From contig JAPNXP010000015.1 in the NCBI GenBank assembly GCA_028753945.1, forward strand, positions 3,224,001 to 3,288,000: a stretch of DNA of 64,000 nucleotides, read 5' to 3'. How positions within the stretch are numbered: the first letter of the stretch is position 1; each line of letters starts with the position of its first letter. Shown here piece by piece: positions 1 through 10,445 of this stretch. The DNA is from Hexactinellida sp. DTS-2022. Lineage: Eukaryota; Porifera; Hexactinellida. The notes beneath the pieces were generated by a model. It had not been told where the DNA came from. It ran no database searches and saw nothing but the letters and a program-made list of their open reading frames with translations. The translations under genes and the position numbers were made by a program.

Positions 1-3000
1 GGGTATTTCTTCTGTCTTCAACCGTTTCTCTAATAACTTTATGATCGAATCTGACCATTCAATAAAATGGGGAAATTTCAAATTTACTACTCTATCCCAA
101 AATCGCATTTCTCTTTCAAGGTCAAATAGATTCTTTTTATTTGAATATATCTTATGTTTACACCACTTTTCAACAAACAAGAGTACCTCTTGGAAATTTT
201 CAGAAGGAATTTTAGAAACTGCTGATGCACAAATTGTAGTACACTGATGGGCAATTAGTTGAAGTGTTATAAAAAACTCTTCTTCGCTAATTACAATTGA
301 CAGTTGACTAGGTAACTTAAGTGTCAATTTGAACAAATGTTCAATCTCGAGAGGAGGAATAGACGTGGAAAGATCTTCTTGTGAAAATTTCGAAATTAAG
401 AACTCCATGATGGACATGAACAAATCTCTATCATGGTTATTTTTAGATTGTCGAATTAATATTAAACTTATGAACCCAGAAAGAGGTAGAACAGTGGGTT
501 GAGAAAGATGAAGCTTGTAAAATAGGTGTGCGTTATAGTAACTGATAGAATTATGAATAATACTGTAAGATAGGATTGAATCATACTGCAATAAATCAAA
601 TGATTTCTGAATATCATCATTGGTAATATAACCGGTTTTATAGATTGTGAAATGAGCAGGAAATCCCCAGTATTCGTTGTCAGTGTAAGATAAACGATTC
701 AAAGAATTAACATGAGTTTCATGGAAATTGAATAAACAGTGATAAAATGCCAAAAGTTGATAATATTTCGTATAAGATTTGGTAGGTAGTACATAAGTAT
801 AGATAAATGTACAAAATACTTCATGAAGTTTATCCATTTGTTGAATATATTCCAAAGCAAAATTTTTAATGAGCAGTGATTCATTAATGATACTCCCTAT
901 AGCATTAACCACCTTAAAAATAATATCTTCACCAGTCAATTTATAACTGCAAATTAAATAACAAGATAGGCATATGCGCATGAGCTTTTCCCTGAAACCC
1001 AATTGATCATTATTTAAATGGAGAGATAATGTAAATCTTTGAATCAAAGTTATTGGAGCCCTATCACGATAGAATTTCTGGTCATCCCATAGTCGTATAT
1101 CTCCCGCAATATAGCAAGGAGAAATGTAAAGTTGCGTAAATTCCTTAACTAAATTAGTTAAGGTTAGAAAAAAATCATCCAATTTTGTGCATTCGAGAGA
1201 ACAAGGAAAATATCCCATACCGAAAAACATTGGTAGAAAAGCCAGTAATGATAAAAACCTTCTATCATGAATATCTTTAAATGGAAGTTGATCGCTTCTA
1301 ACCACAGAAAATAAAGAGTATAGAGTATTCATTGAAAATAATCCATCCTCCTTTTTAGGACATTCAGGTAGAATCATCATATCAAATATAGTGACATGTG
1401 AATGCATTAAATCAGTAGAAATCTCAGGAATATTTCGATTGAAATGACGATTGAAGTTTACATTTTGATAATGATGTAGATCTTCATATACCCCTTCAAC
1501 GTTACTCATACAGAAGAAATATTTATAGGGAAATTTGAGCACCTTATTATGTATGAATTTAACCGGAACATTCAAACGTCCAGTAATTAGAACAAATTCA
1601 AACTCTTTGTTATTATTATTCAAATGTATAACTTTTAAGGGATGAAACTTACAATAGAGCCCTTTGAACTTGTCCATCCCTATTCGTAAGCACACAGCAT
1701 CAGTTTTATCCCATACTTCCTTCAAGACAATCGTATTAAATTGCAAAGTAAGGGAATTGGGGCAATTGGGTTCAACTTCTGACAAAATAGGGAGATTTGA
1801 GACCTCGCAATCAAAATAGGACGAATCAGTATCAGACTTGGAAGCCTGTTGGTCAGTATCGGATTTGGAAGCCTGTTTCTTAGTATCAGACTTGGAAGCC
1901 TGTTGGTCAGTATCGGACTTGGAAGCTAGTTGGTCAGTATCGGACTTGGAAGCTAGTTGGTCATCAGACTTGTAAATTGGTTTCTTAGTATCAGAATTGG
2001 AAATTTGTTGGTCAGTATCAGACTTTGAAGCTTGTTGGTCAATATCAGACTTGGAAATTGGTTTCTTAGTATCAGACTTATTTTTAGAAGCCTGTTTCTT
2101 AGTGTCAGACATGGAAATTGGTTTCTTAGTATCAGACTTTGAAGCCTGTTGGTCAGTATTAGACTTGGAAGCCTGTTGGTCAGTATCGGACTTGGAAGCC
2201 TGTTGGTCAGTATCAGACTTGGAAATTGGTTTCTTAGTATCAGACTTTGAAGCCTGTTGGTCAGTATCAGACTTTGAAGCTTGTTGGTCAATATCAGACT
2301 TGGAAATTGGTTTCTTAGTATCAGACTTATTTTTAGAAGCCTGTTTCTTAGTGTCAGACATGGAAATTGGTTTCTTAGTATCAGACTTTGAAGCTTGTTG
2401 GTCAGTATTAGACTTGGAAATTGGTTTCTTAGTATCAGACTTTGAAGCTTGTTGGTCAGTATTAGACTTGGAAATTGGTTTCTTAGTATCAGACTTTGAA
2501 GCTTGTTGGTCAGTATTAGACTTGGAAATTGGTTTCTTAGTATCAGACTTATTTTTAGAAGCCTGTTTCTTAGTGTCAGAGTCAGACTTGGAAATTGGTT
2601 TCTTAGTAACAGACTTGGAAGCTTGTTGGTCAGTATCGGATTTGGAAGTTTGTTGGCCAGTATCAGACTTGGAAATTTGTTGGTCAGTATCAGACTTTGA
2701 AGCCTGTTGGTCATCAGACTTGGAAATTTGTTGGTCAGTATCAGACTTTGAAGCCTGTTGGTGAGTATCAGACTTGGAAGCCTGTTGGTGAGTATCGGAC
2801 TTGGAAATTTGTTGGTCAGTATCAGACTTTGAAGCCTGTTGGTCATCAGACTTGGAAATTTGTTGGTCAGTATCAGACTTGGAAGCTTGTTGGTGAGTAT
2901 CAGACTTGGAAGCCTGTTGGTGAGTATCGGACTTGGAAATTTGTTGGTCAGTATCAGACTTTGAAGCCTGTTGGTCATCAGACTTGGAAATTTGTTGGTC

Positions 3001-4560
3001 AGTATCAGACTTTGAAGCCTGTTGGTGAGTATCAGACTTGGAAGCCTGTTGGTGAGTATCGGACTTGGAAATTTGTTGGTCAGTATCAGACTTTGAAGCC
3101 TGTTGGTCAGTATCAGACTTGGAAATTTGTTGGTCATCAGACTTGGAAGCCTGTTGGTCAGTATCAGACTTGGAAATTTGTTGGTCAGTATCAGACTTTG
3201 AAGCCTGTTGGTCAGTATCAGACTTGGAAAGCGGTTGATCAGTATCGGACTTGGAAATTTGTTGGTCAGTATCAGACTTTGAAGCCTGTTGGTGAGTATC
3301 AGACTTGGAAGCTAGTTGGTAAGTGTCAGACTTTGAAGCCTGTTGGTCAGTATCAGACTTGGAAGCCTGTTGGTCAGTATCGGACTTGGAAATTTGTTGG
3401 TCATCAGACTTTGAAGCTAGTTGGTCAGTGTCAGACTTTGAAGCCTGTTGGTCAGTATCAGACTTGGAAGCCTGTTGGTGAGTATCGGACTTGGAAATTT
3501 GTTGGTGAGTATCGGACTTGGAAATTTGTTGGTCAGTATCAGACTTTGAAGCCTGTTGGTCAGTATCAGACTTGGAAGCTAGTTGGTCAGTGTCAGACTT
3601 TGAAGCCTGTTGGTCAGTATCAGACTTGGAAGCCTGTTGGTCAGTATCGGACTTGGAAATTTGTTGGTCATCAGACTTTGAAGCCTGTTGGTGAGTATCA
3701 GACTTTGAAGCCTGTTGGTCAGTATCAGACTTGGAAGCCTGTTGGTCAGTAGACTTGGAAGCTAGTTGGTCAGTATCAGACTTTGAAATTTGTTGGTAAG
3801 TATCAGACTTTAAAGCCTGTTGGTCATCAGACTTGGAAATTTGTTGGTCATCAGACTTGGAAATTTGTTGGTCAGTATCAGACTTTGAAGCCTGTTGGTC
3901 AGTATCAGACTTTGAAGCCTGTTGGTCAGTATCGGACTTGGAAATTTGTCGGTCAGTATCAGACTTTGAAGCCTGTTGGTCAGTATCAGACTTGGAAATT
4001 TGTTGGTCATCAGACTTGGAAGCCTGTTGGTCAGTATCAGACTTGGAAATTTGTTGGTCAGTATCAGACTTGGAAATTTGTTGGTCAGTATCAGACTTTG
4101 AAGCCTGTTGGTCAGTATCAGACTTGGAAAGCGGTTGATCAATATCAGACTTGGAAATTTGTTGGTCAGTATCAGACTTTGAAGCCTTTTGGTGAGTATC
4201 AGACTTTGAAGCCTGTTGGTCAATATCAGACTTGGAAATTTGTTGGTGAGTATCAGACTTTGAAGCCTGTTGGTGAGTATCAGACTTTGAAACCTGTAGG
4301 TCATCAGATTTGGAAGCCTGTTTCTTAGCATCAGACTTGGAAATTTGTTTCTTAGTATCAGACTTGGAAGCCTGTTGGTCATCAGATTTGGAAGGCTTGG
4401 GAGGTACAATCTCCTTGTTTTCAATCTCATCCAGTAGAATTTCGCTTTGTATATTTCTTGAAATTAAAGGACCATTACAGAACATACAATACACTGCTTT
4501 GTCTGGAAAAGGGGGCCAATTTAGAGATTCTTCACATTTATTTGCACAGAACTTTGACAT
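1..4560 (-). CDS. RNF213: RNF213/mysterin-like protein, N-terminal part, truncated by the window edge
   Basis: One reading frame starts at the ATG at 4560 and stays open to base 1: 1520 codons with no stop. RNF213 is a giant AAA+ E3 ubiquitin ligase of the cytosol and lipid-droplet surface; its AAA and RING parts would lie left of this window. Seen here: a Cys-rich N-terminus (C5, C9, C25, C28, a plausible zinc ribbon; human RNF213 also starts with a Cys-rich motif), then a lysine-serine-aspartate repeat over about residues 56-910. Next comes a block around 940-1040 with KFPYKYFF followed by NFNRHFNRN, matching the IPYKYVI and YVNRCLFI region of the RNF213 carbohydrate-binding-like domain. 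The rest is helix-rich. The reading rests on motif order recalled from the family, so the family is likely but not certain. No intron is needed over 4.5 kb. Upstream sequence carries a MITE, and I see no clear promoter. Confidence 0.6.
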   Translation of the reverse strand, partial: MSKFCANKCEESLNWPPFPDKAVYCMFCNGPLISRNIQSEILLDEIENKEIVPPKPSKSDDQQASKSDTKKQISKSDAKKQASKSDDLQVSKSDTHQQASKSDTHQQISKSDIDQQASKSDTHQKASKSDTDQQISKSDIDQPLSKSDTDQQASKSDTDQQISKSDTDQQISKSDTDQQASKSDDQQISKSDTDQQASKSDTDRQISKSDTDQQASKSDTDQQASKSDTDQQISKSDDQQISKSDDQQALKSDTYQQISKSDTDQLASKSTDQQASKSDTDQQASKSDTHQQASKSDDQQISKSDTDQQASKSDTDQQASKSDTDQLASKSDTDQQASKSDTDQQISKSDTHQQISKSDTHQQASKSDTDQQASKSDTDQLASKSDDQQISKSDTDQQASKSDTDQQASKSDTYQLASKSDTHQQASKSDTDQQISKSDTDQPLSKSDTDQQASKSDTDQQISKSDTDQQASKSDDQQISKSDTDQQASKSDTDQQISKSDTHQQASKSDTHQQASKSDTDQQISKSDDQQASKSDTDQQISKSDTHQQASKSDTHQQASKSDTDQQISKSDDQQASKSDTDQQISKSDTHQQASKSDTHQQASKSDTDQQISKSDDQQASKSDTDQQISKSDTGQQTSKSDTDQQASKSVTKKPISKSDSDTKKQASKNKSDTKKPISKSNTDQQASKSDTKKPISKSNTDQQASKSDTKKPISKSNTDQQASKSDTKKPISMSDTKKQASKNKSDTKKPISKSDIDQQASKSDTDQQASKSDTKKPISKSDTDQQASKSDTDQQASKSNTDQQASKSDTKKPISMSDTKKQASKNKSDTKKPISKSDIDQQASKSDTDQQISNSDTKKPIYKSDDQLASKSDTDQLASKSDTDQQASKSDTKKQASKSDTDQQASKSDTDSSYFDCEVSNLPILSEVEPNCPNSLTLQFNTIVLKEVWDKTDAVCLRIGMDKFKGLYCKFHPLKVIHLNNNNKEFEFVLITGRLNVPVKFIHNKVLKFPYKYFFCMSNVEGVYEDLHHYQNVNFNRHFNRNIPEISTDLMHSHVTIFDMMILPECPKKEDGLFSMNTLYSLFSVVRSDQLPFKDIHDRRFLSLLAFLPMFFGMGYFPCSLECTKLDDFFLTLTNLVKEFTQLYISPCYIAGDIRLWDDQKFYRDRAPITLIQRFTLSLHLNNDQLGFREKLMRICLSCYLICSYKLTGEDIIFKVVNAIGSIINESLLIKNFALEYIQQMDKLHEVFCTFIYTYVLPTKSYTKYYQLLAFYHCLFNFHETHVNSLNRLSYTDNEYWGFPAHFTIYKTGYITNDDIQKSFDLLQYDSILSYSIIHNSISYYNAHLFYKLHLSQPTVLPLSGFISLILIRQSKNNHDRDLFMSIMEFLISKFSQEDLSTSIPPLEIEHLFKLTLKLPSQLSIVISEEEFFITLQLIAHQCTTICASAVSKIPSENFQEVLLFVEKWCKHKIYSNKKNLFDLEREMRFWDRVVNLKFPHFIEWSDSIIKLLEKRLKTEEIP
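1828..4392 (-). repeat. Coding minisatellite, 27-bp unit, about 95 copies
   Basis: A tandem array inside the RNF213-like frame. The typical unit encodes QQASKSDTD; variants carry QQISKSDTD, KKQASKSDT or KKPISKSDT. Some units lack two codons (KSDDQQ), giving 21-bp steps. The unit has no stop codon in several frames on both strands, which produces long false ORFs. Units interleave in higher-order blocks, as expected from unequal exchange. The product would be an approximately 850-residue, highly charged, disordered linker between the Cys-rich N-terminus and the folded part. Confidence 0.92.
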
Positions 4561-4902
4561 GTCTAAAATCTTTAATTAAGAGCTCTAATATTATTCAAGA
4601 ACAATAAACATCGATAGACTTAATTAATATATCAGTCAACACTTTTCAACATAAAAACCCACTTCACAAAGGTGAATTTTTGATGAAAAAAAGACATTGC
4701 CAGTGCCTGAAATTTACACTAGAAAGGTGTTGACCAACTTTTAGTCATCCATATATACGACCAATTATACTAATTACTAAATATAAATACCGACACCTGT
4801 ATATAATTAAATTCGAAAGTCATAAAAAGTAATTTCACTAGGGATAACAAAATACTGAATAAATTTATGTAAAAACGCACTCACTCCTATCACAAATAGT
4901 GT
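4561..4902. other. Spacer between RNF213-like gene and SRD5A3
   Basis: 342 bp, AT-rich. It holds one short inverted-repeat element (4628-4740) and no ORF of note. It must contain the promoter of the RNF213-like gene and the 3' end of SRD5A3; neither can be pinned down. Confidence 0.7.
4628..4740. mobile_element. MITE, family ending in GCCAACACCTTTTC
   Basis: Starts TATATCAGTCAACACTTTTC and ends GAAAGGTGTTGACCAAC, which are inverted copies of each other. The inner part (AAGGTGAATTTTTGATG, then TTGCCAGTGCCTGAAA) recurs in at least seven other places in the window. Confidence 0.75.
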
Positions 4903-5793
4903 TTAGTAAATAAATGGAATAAGGAACTTTCTGTCCTTAGGATAGTTCTTGAAGGAGCTCCTGTACCAACTGTGAGTGGTTATAGCAGAATAGCTCATAA
5001 TTAACGAGGTATACATATTCATTAACCAAAGGAGCTGATATTCTCCTTGTGATATAATAAGGTAAGATAGGTATATTAGGATCTCTGCTACATAGTGTGG
5101 GCCTGAGATATATCTAAACCAGTCGCCATAAGGAATGGAGTATTTAGGGAAACGAGCGTGTAATTTCGGGTTTCTCAAATCAGCTAGAATCCTATGACAA
5201 ATATACTGATGATAGGATGCATAGACAAACAACACAGTGCCAACTATAACGTATGGAGAATAAAAGAACTTTATAGGTATAACTTGTAATGATATATTAC
5301 TTCCACTAGATATGATAGAGAGCGCGACAAAAGAATAGAATGTAAAACCGATACAAGCAAAACCAATATGCATCACTGCGAATTGAGATAACCAACTGAC
5401 GAATAAACATTCATACAAACGACGGTAAGATTGTACGGTAGAAAGAAACAGTATATATAGAGTGGTGTGTGGGGAAATATATTCCCCCTTCAAATGTGGG
5501 TTCAAATGTATTGTATTCCCTGTTAATAGGTATATCCATATGCCAGTATTAACTAAGGAAGCTAAAATATAAAAGTATCGGAAAATGCGTTTGTGTATCA
5601 TGTACCAGCCCTTATCTTCATTCGGGGGTATAGTTTTACCCCATCTGCTAATCTGGTTCCATATAGGTATCGGGGATATATTGAGATAGAAAGTTACTAG
5701 TAAAATAAATGCAACTAAAGCACCAACAATCCAGTACAAGGCAATGAGAGAATTTAGTAACATAGCAAATACGTTTGTTATACTTAGTAACAT
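4903..5793 (-). CDS. SRD5A3: Polyprenol reductase (steroid 5-alpha-reductase 3 family)
   Basis: 296 residues, single exon (human SRD5A3 is 318). The family acts in the ER membrane in the dolichol pathway needed for N-glycosylation. The C-terminal third carries the family signature: IPYGDWFRYISGPHYVAEIL, then a TM segment, then HSWYRSSFKNYPKDRKFLIPF, close to the NADPH-binding end of steroid 5-alpha-reductases. QSYRRLYECLFVSW with MHIGFACIGFTFYSF in the middle also fits SRD5A3 rather than SRD5A1/2. At least six hydrophobic segments are visible, beginning with residues 10-40. The start is the first in-frame ATG; a second Met lies at residue 11. Confidence 0.87.
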   Translation of the reverse strand: MLLSITNVFAMLLNSLIALYWIVGALVAFILLVTFYLNISPIPIWNQISRWGKTIPPNEDKGWYMIHKRIFRYFYILASLVNTGIWIYLLTGNTIHLNPHLKGEYISPHTTLYILFLSTVQSYRRLYECLFVSWLSQFAVMHIGFACIGFTFYSFVALSIISSGSNISLQVIPIKFFYSPYVIVGTVLFVYASYHQYICHRILADLRNPKLHARFPKYSIPYGDWFRYISGPHYVAEILIYLSYLIISQGEYQLLWLMNMYTSLIMSYSAITTHSWYRSSFKNYPKDRKFLIPFIY

Positions 5794-6054
5794 TTAACCT
5801 AGTTATATGGAGAAGTGTAGTAACCAAGTAGTACGACTATAGGAATTACATGAATTAAGTTGCATTATACACTATTTGGTAATTAAATCCTATTAATCAA
5901 ATCAGTAATAAATTAAGGTTTAATTGTATAAGTGAACATGTATTTAGGGAATAGTAGAGAAAATACATCATTAACCTTTGAAATAAATTGTATATACAAA
6001 CAAAAACAAAAACAAGAAAAATCCTTTAAGTGACACATTCACAAAGAACTGCCT
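5794..6054. other. Spacer between SRD5A3 and myosin
   Basis: AT-rich. I see no ORF, RNA gene or clear repeat. It includes the SRD5A3 promoter and the myosin 3' UTR. Confidence 0.6.
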
Positions 6055-9000
6055 TCACAGATATGTAGTGGGTCTAGCCATCGGATCTTGTAGCTCTGTG
6101 TATTGAAAAGGAACAAGCACAGTAGCACCGTTATGCTCCACAATTAAGTAACCTCTGTTCTGAGACACGCCTAACACGCTAACTTGAGTGCCCTCTAAGA
6201 GCTTACACTCCCCATGCTGTCCCTCGTAAGTAGCACGCATTCTCCGCATCTGTGGGAACCCCACTTTATACCCACCCACTATTGTGTATCTGCGCTGAGG
6301 CGGCACGGGCGGTGGCTTATCGCTGCCGTTTAACCCGCTACGCATGCTCTCTACATGCGATAGGGACGAGCTACGGTGTGTACGGTTAATGGGGGCTAGT
6401 CGCTTTTTCGCGGCGTAGCGTCTAAATGCGCGCTGTATGGCACCCGCGGCTGTTTGCTCCCGCTCGGAGCGCAGCTTCTCTAGAATGGCATGCGAATGCG
6501 CGTTAAGGAATAACCGCGTGCGACCGAAAGCGAACTGATCAGCTGCTGAGAGCGGAGTGGCAGCCATATAGCAAGAAGACAGGGAATAGAGTATCGTCTT
6601 ACACACATCTGTATCTGTCTGTTCAGAGGTCTGCTTAATCAGAAACCCATACCTCTCTCTGAACTCATCGAAAGAAAAGCTGTATATCAAGCCTTCTGAG
6701 ATTAGCTCTATCGTCTCCACAATAGACAGAGACTGTATTTGACGCCGTACAGTCAGTCTGTTGAAGCTATCGGGCTGTAGCTGGTCGTTTGTTTTAATGC
6801 AACGGACGAAATGAGGCTGCATCTCTTTAATTTGATCGAAAAAGTTAGCCAAACGAGTATGGAAATCGCCTAGGAATGTTTTGTATGATTTATCGGTTGA
6901 ATTTTGCGACTGATTTGTGTCGATAAGTGGCGGTGTGATGCGACACAATTGTGACACGCCTTGATTGAGCTCAACACTAAAGAGACTCGTCGCGAAAGGA
7001 AAACTGCAAGAATCCTTATTAAAAACATTAACTAATTCACCTGGAATGGTGTCAAAATTCGCGATAATTAACTTCTTACAGTCATACACAACCTGTCCCG
7101 TATAGTGTAGAATCCCAAACAGCTCACTCCCCTCACCCAGATCTACAAACCTATTGTTAGCCCTATGAGAGCTACGCATCTGTCGCAACAGATTATAACT
7201 GTGTTTAGCGGCGAATACAACAGGTGTTGATTCTGATATTAGCGATATGATCCCGTTAATAGGATTAGATAGCAGGGATAGACAGTGGGATCCTGAGCAG
7301 AGGTCGAAGTTCATATCTGTATCGATACCATCGTCCCTTAGGAAGTCCGTTGTTACCTAGATACATAGAGTAGTATACGGTATCATATACCTTTATAGGA
7401 TTGAAATTGGGGGATCCGTTTTGTCTAGAATTATTATCCAAGTTCAGTGCATATTCCAATGGATTTCAAAATGCATCCCAAAATTCAGATATTTTGTATT
7501 TCAGAAAATTCCAAAATTCAATCTATACACATAGTAGTATATATGGATTTAAAGGATTTTAAATCAATGGAAAGTCACTAATCACCCCTGACCCTCTTCT
7601 AATAACCATCTTATTATAAATAAATACTTCCAAATTTGAATAGGGTGTGGGAGAGCCAGCCCAGTAGATTAACACCTGGGTTTACCACTGCGTAAGAGAG
7701 TGGTACTATATTCCTAACTCACTTTAAAGACACACTCGTAGTAAGACTGCTGCATTAGCTCTGCAGTCCAGTTAGCACAGAACTGTTCCAGGCCGTTATT
7801 GGAGGTGTCAAACCCGAACATGTCGGCCACTATTATACTCAGCTGTTCCTCCTCCTCCTGACTGGGGGCAGTGCTGCTAGCAGAGGAGAAAGAGGGAAAT
7901 CTAAAAGACCTCAATAGTAAGAACAGGTAGCAAGTGGTATAGGTATGTTATTATGAACATTCAAGGGACCAAATATTGTGTTAATAATAGAGAGACTTTA
8001 TAATAAGCGAACTAACTTAATAAAAACCCTATGTAAATTGTTAATTTGGGATCATAGGACTTGTTCACGATAATAAGTTCCCTATATTAAGCAAACGGAA
8101 ACTGTTCACAATAAGCAGGCCTGACTGTATTTGTATACTGGTAGTACAACCTGTGTAGCTGCTCGTTAATCCTCCTAAGCACTGCGCCTAACAGTCTGGT
8201 GTAAAGAGCCCTGCTGAGTGCTTTAAGTGTAATGTTAACCTGGCTAGAAGAGGCAGAGCTGACTCGAGTCTTCTTCCCATTCCCTGTACTCCCCCCCAGG
8301 AGGATCTCTCTGAGCATACGAGAGGACAGCCCCAGGAGAACAGCTGATGATACCAGCTCCTTCTCGCCGTACACACTCAAGCTCCCGTCAGAAGACTGCA
8401 CAAACTCAACGTTACCTATTATAGAGCAAATAGCAATTGGATCACGGTTCAAACTAAGTAAATAACAAACAAACAAACAAGCAAATAAACAAGCAAACAA
8501 GCAAATAAACAAGCAAACAAGCAAACAAACAAACAAACAAACAAACAAACAAACAAACAAACAAACAAACACATGAATTAATAAAGACATAAACACACAG
8601 TAAGGGGCGCTTTTGTTAACGACACGGGGGAAAGTTTCTTAAAATACGAAAACTTCTAACTCTAAGAGCCCTAACTATAGCTGTATACACAGTACGTATA
8701 ATATAACCTAGCAGGAGAATGGCTCCTAGTATCCGTAGCACGTCTACATGCGGTATCCTGAGGGCCCCCAGACATGTCTTCCAGGCGTCGTACTTCCTAA
8801 CGAGAGTGTCGTGAGCTTCCAGCGGAGACTGGCACTCGGAGAGGATGTGGAAGTGTTTGTATGTGTACCCCTCTAGGCGCAGCTTGCTCCTGTCGTCAGG
8901 ACGAACTCCTGCCAGCATCTAATCAATGCATAGGTAAATACTGTAGCTAGGGCTACTTGTATATCGGCCAACACTTTTCATATTAAGTTGGCTTCGTAAA

Positions 9001-9825
9001 GGTGAATTTTGATGTTAGTAATTACTTTGCCAGCCTGAAAATTACACTAGGAGTCCAATGTTGCCAAATATCAGTAATTCTTGCAATTAAATCTAGAAAC
9101 AATATACTATCACTATAGATTTGTTGCTTATGCAGTTACTGTGTATTATCACATTGTAGCAGTGTTAACTTAGCTTAAACATACGGTACCTGATAGAATA
9201 TGTTGTAATTCTGCTCGCGTGCGGGCGGGGAGGTTACCCGTGTCTGATCCAGGAAGTAGCACTTAATCCTGGCGCCCTGCAGACTCCTCCCGCGGTAGAA
9301 CAGCTCGAACAGTCGCATCATCCGACTGGAGTCGGGACTGATGGCCGTCTTAGCGGAGCAGAGCGCTCTCAGCACGGTTATCCCCGCTAGCACGTTCTTA
9401 AACAGATCCGCCCCTGACCCAGTGCCCCTGCCCCCCGATAGGAGGAACAGCTCACGCAGGAACCGCTGCGATGAGAAGGTTTTCCCAGCGGAGGATTCTC
9501 CGGTAAAGAACACAGCCTGGGCTAGTCCGGATCCGGCTAGATTCTCGTGTGCCTGCGTCGCGAGCTTCTTCAGGTTCTCTTCTAGCCCAGGGGTGCCTAG
9601 ATGTACCCCAGGGGTCTTTTCCGCGCCGGTACAGAATGGGTTTAGTATCAGCAACACAGGACCGCAGGTAGAGCATAGAGTGTTGCTGTTGAAGCAGTCT
9701 TCTAGCTTGCGGGACACCAGTTCGTGCGTGGCTGTACTGCCGCTCCACTGTATCAGGTCCAGGAGGTCTTCTGTCGTAGCGGGGGCAGCAGTCGGGACGC
9801 GGGAGTGAGGGGCAGACATATGCAC
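6055..9825 (-). CDS. Unconventional myosin, motor - IQ - SH3
   Basis: Five exons on the minus strand: 9190-9825, 8708-8918, 8151-8415, 7723-7900, 6055-7356. All junctions are GT-AG and the phases agree, giving 863 residues. Motor landmarks in order: P-loop GESSAGKT (usual GESGAGKT), EQNYNIFYQ, LLLGNVEF across an exon join, the relay region as ADMFGFDTSNNGLEQFCANW, and PHFVRCIKTN. One IQ motif follows (AIQRAFRRYAAKKR). The C-terminus (about 60 residues, RATYEGQHGECKLLEGTQV onward) looks like an SH3 domain. No coiled coil, TH1 or MyTH4 is seen. The motor is divergent (loop regions short, Gly to Ser in the P-loop), so I do not assign a class. The start of exon 4 could instead be near 7909, adding four residues in the same frame. 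Confidence 0.85.
7935..8127. mobile_element. Pogo/Tigger-like MITE in myosin intron 3
   Basis: The downstream end, ACAATAAGCAGGCCTGACTG followed by TA, is the inverted form of the CAGTCAGGTCTGCTTATTGT terminus seen at 21.7, 40.6 and 44.4 kb. The other end is less clear (GTTATTATGAACATTCAAGG), so the left limit is approximate. It ends about 22 bp inside the splice donor of exon 3. Confidence 0.55.
8464..8573. repeat. AAAC/AAGC microsatellite in myosin intron 2
   Basis: About 110 bp of tetranucleotide repeats, mostly CAAA with interspersed CAAG and TAAA. It sits upstream of exon 3 and on the minus strand reads as a T-rich run. Confidence 0.95.
8959..9073. mobile_element. MITE, GCCAACACC family, in myosin intron 1
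   Basis: Begins ATATCGGCCAACACTTTTCA and ends with a degenerate inverted copy. The middle shows GTAAAGGTGAATTTTGATG and GCCAGCCTGAAAATTACACT, shared with the copies at 4.63 and 14.74 kb. Confidence 0.7.
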
Positions 9826-10445
9826 TGAGAGGAGTGGGAATCGTAGCTAGATACACTGTATAATTAGGAAATATTCAGGGCGGTAAACCGGTAAATAATG
9901 TAATTTGCAAATACAGTCGACTCCGCTTAATAGAGTCACCTCGGGACCTGGTTACTTTGACCAGATTAAGCGGAGAAATCTATAAACCGAAAATATTTTA
10001 AGCCAAACTGTCATTCCGTCCAATAAAGGAGAAATCTATTAAGCGGAGTCTCGACTGTACTTAATAATGTCCTGAAAACTAACTATCAATTGATTAAAGG
10101 GCTTAGTCAAATATATCTGGTGATTTTTGATGTAAATTGACTTTCCCAATGCCTTAAATTAAGTTAGAAAAGGTGTTACAGCATGTTAGCCTAAATTAAG
10201 TACACATATTAATTTAATTTCGTAATTCGTAGTAGAAATGGATATAATGGATAGTAGAAATGTATAAGATTTGCCCCTGGCATAGTGAATCAATAGTGCA
10301 ACAATTAAATCGAATTACTCTACCAACATACAGTATACTGATACAACATGTCACAATAATTGAAAGCTACCAAGCATAATAAGTACATTCATATAAAAGC
10401 GTGTGTGTAAATGGCTAATTTGATCAGATCATATAAACAAGGGAA
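9826..10445. other. Spacer between myosin and NFYA
   Basis: 620 bp. It contains a pogo-like MITE (9913-10057) and a 5'-truncated copy of the GCCAACACC family near 10105-10180. The rest is AT-rich with no ORF. The myosin promoter should be in the first few hundred bases. Confidence 0.65.
9913..10057. mobile_element. Pogo/Tigger-like MITE
   Basis: Ends are inverted: CAGTCGACTCCGCTTAATAG on the left and CTATTAAGCGGAGTCTCGAC on the right, ending CTG. Both sides are flanked by TA, the target duplication of Tc1/mariner/pogo elements. The CAGTCGACTCCGCTTAATA terminus resembles Tigger ends. It is too short to code for a transposase. Confidence 0.85.

Noticed and set aside
1953..4430. Long ORFs in other frames over the 27-bp repeat (up to 394 codons on the minus strand and 351 on the plus strand)
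   Set aside because: They are frame shadows of a repeat whose unit length is a multiple of three and lacks stops. Only the minus frame starting at 4560 continues into non-repetitive, RNF213-like sequence on both sides.
8087..8596. Hydrophobic VCLFVCLF N-terminus of the myosin exon 3 ORF
   Set aside because: It is translation of the intronic tetranucleotide repeat; the real exon starts at 8415 after an AG with correct phase.
9341..9808. 155-codon plus-strand ORF opposite myosin exon 1
   Set aside because: Shadow of GC-rich myosin coding sequence; no recognisable domain.
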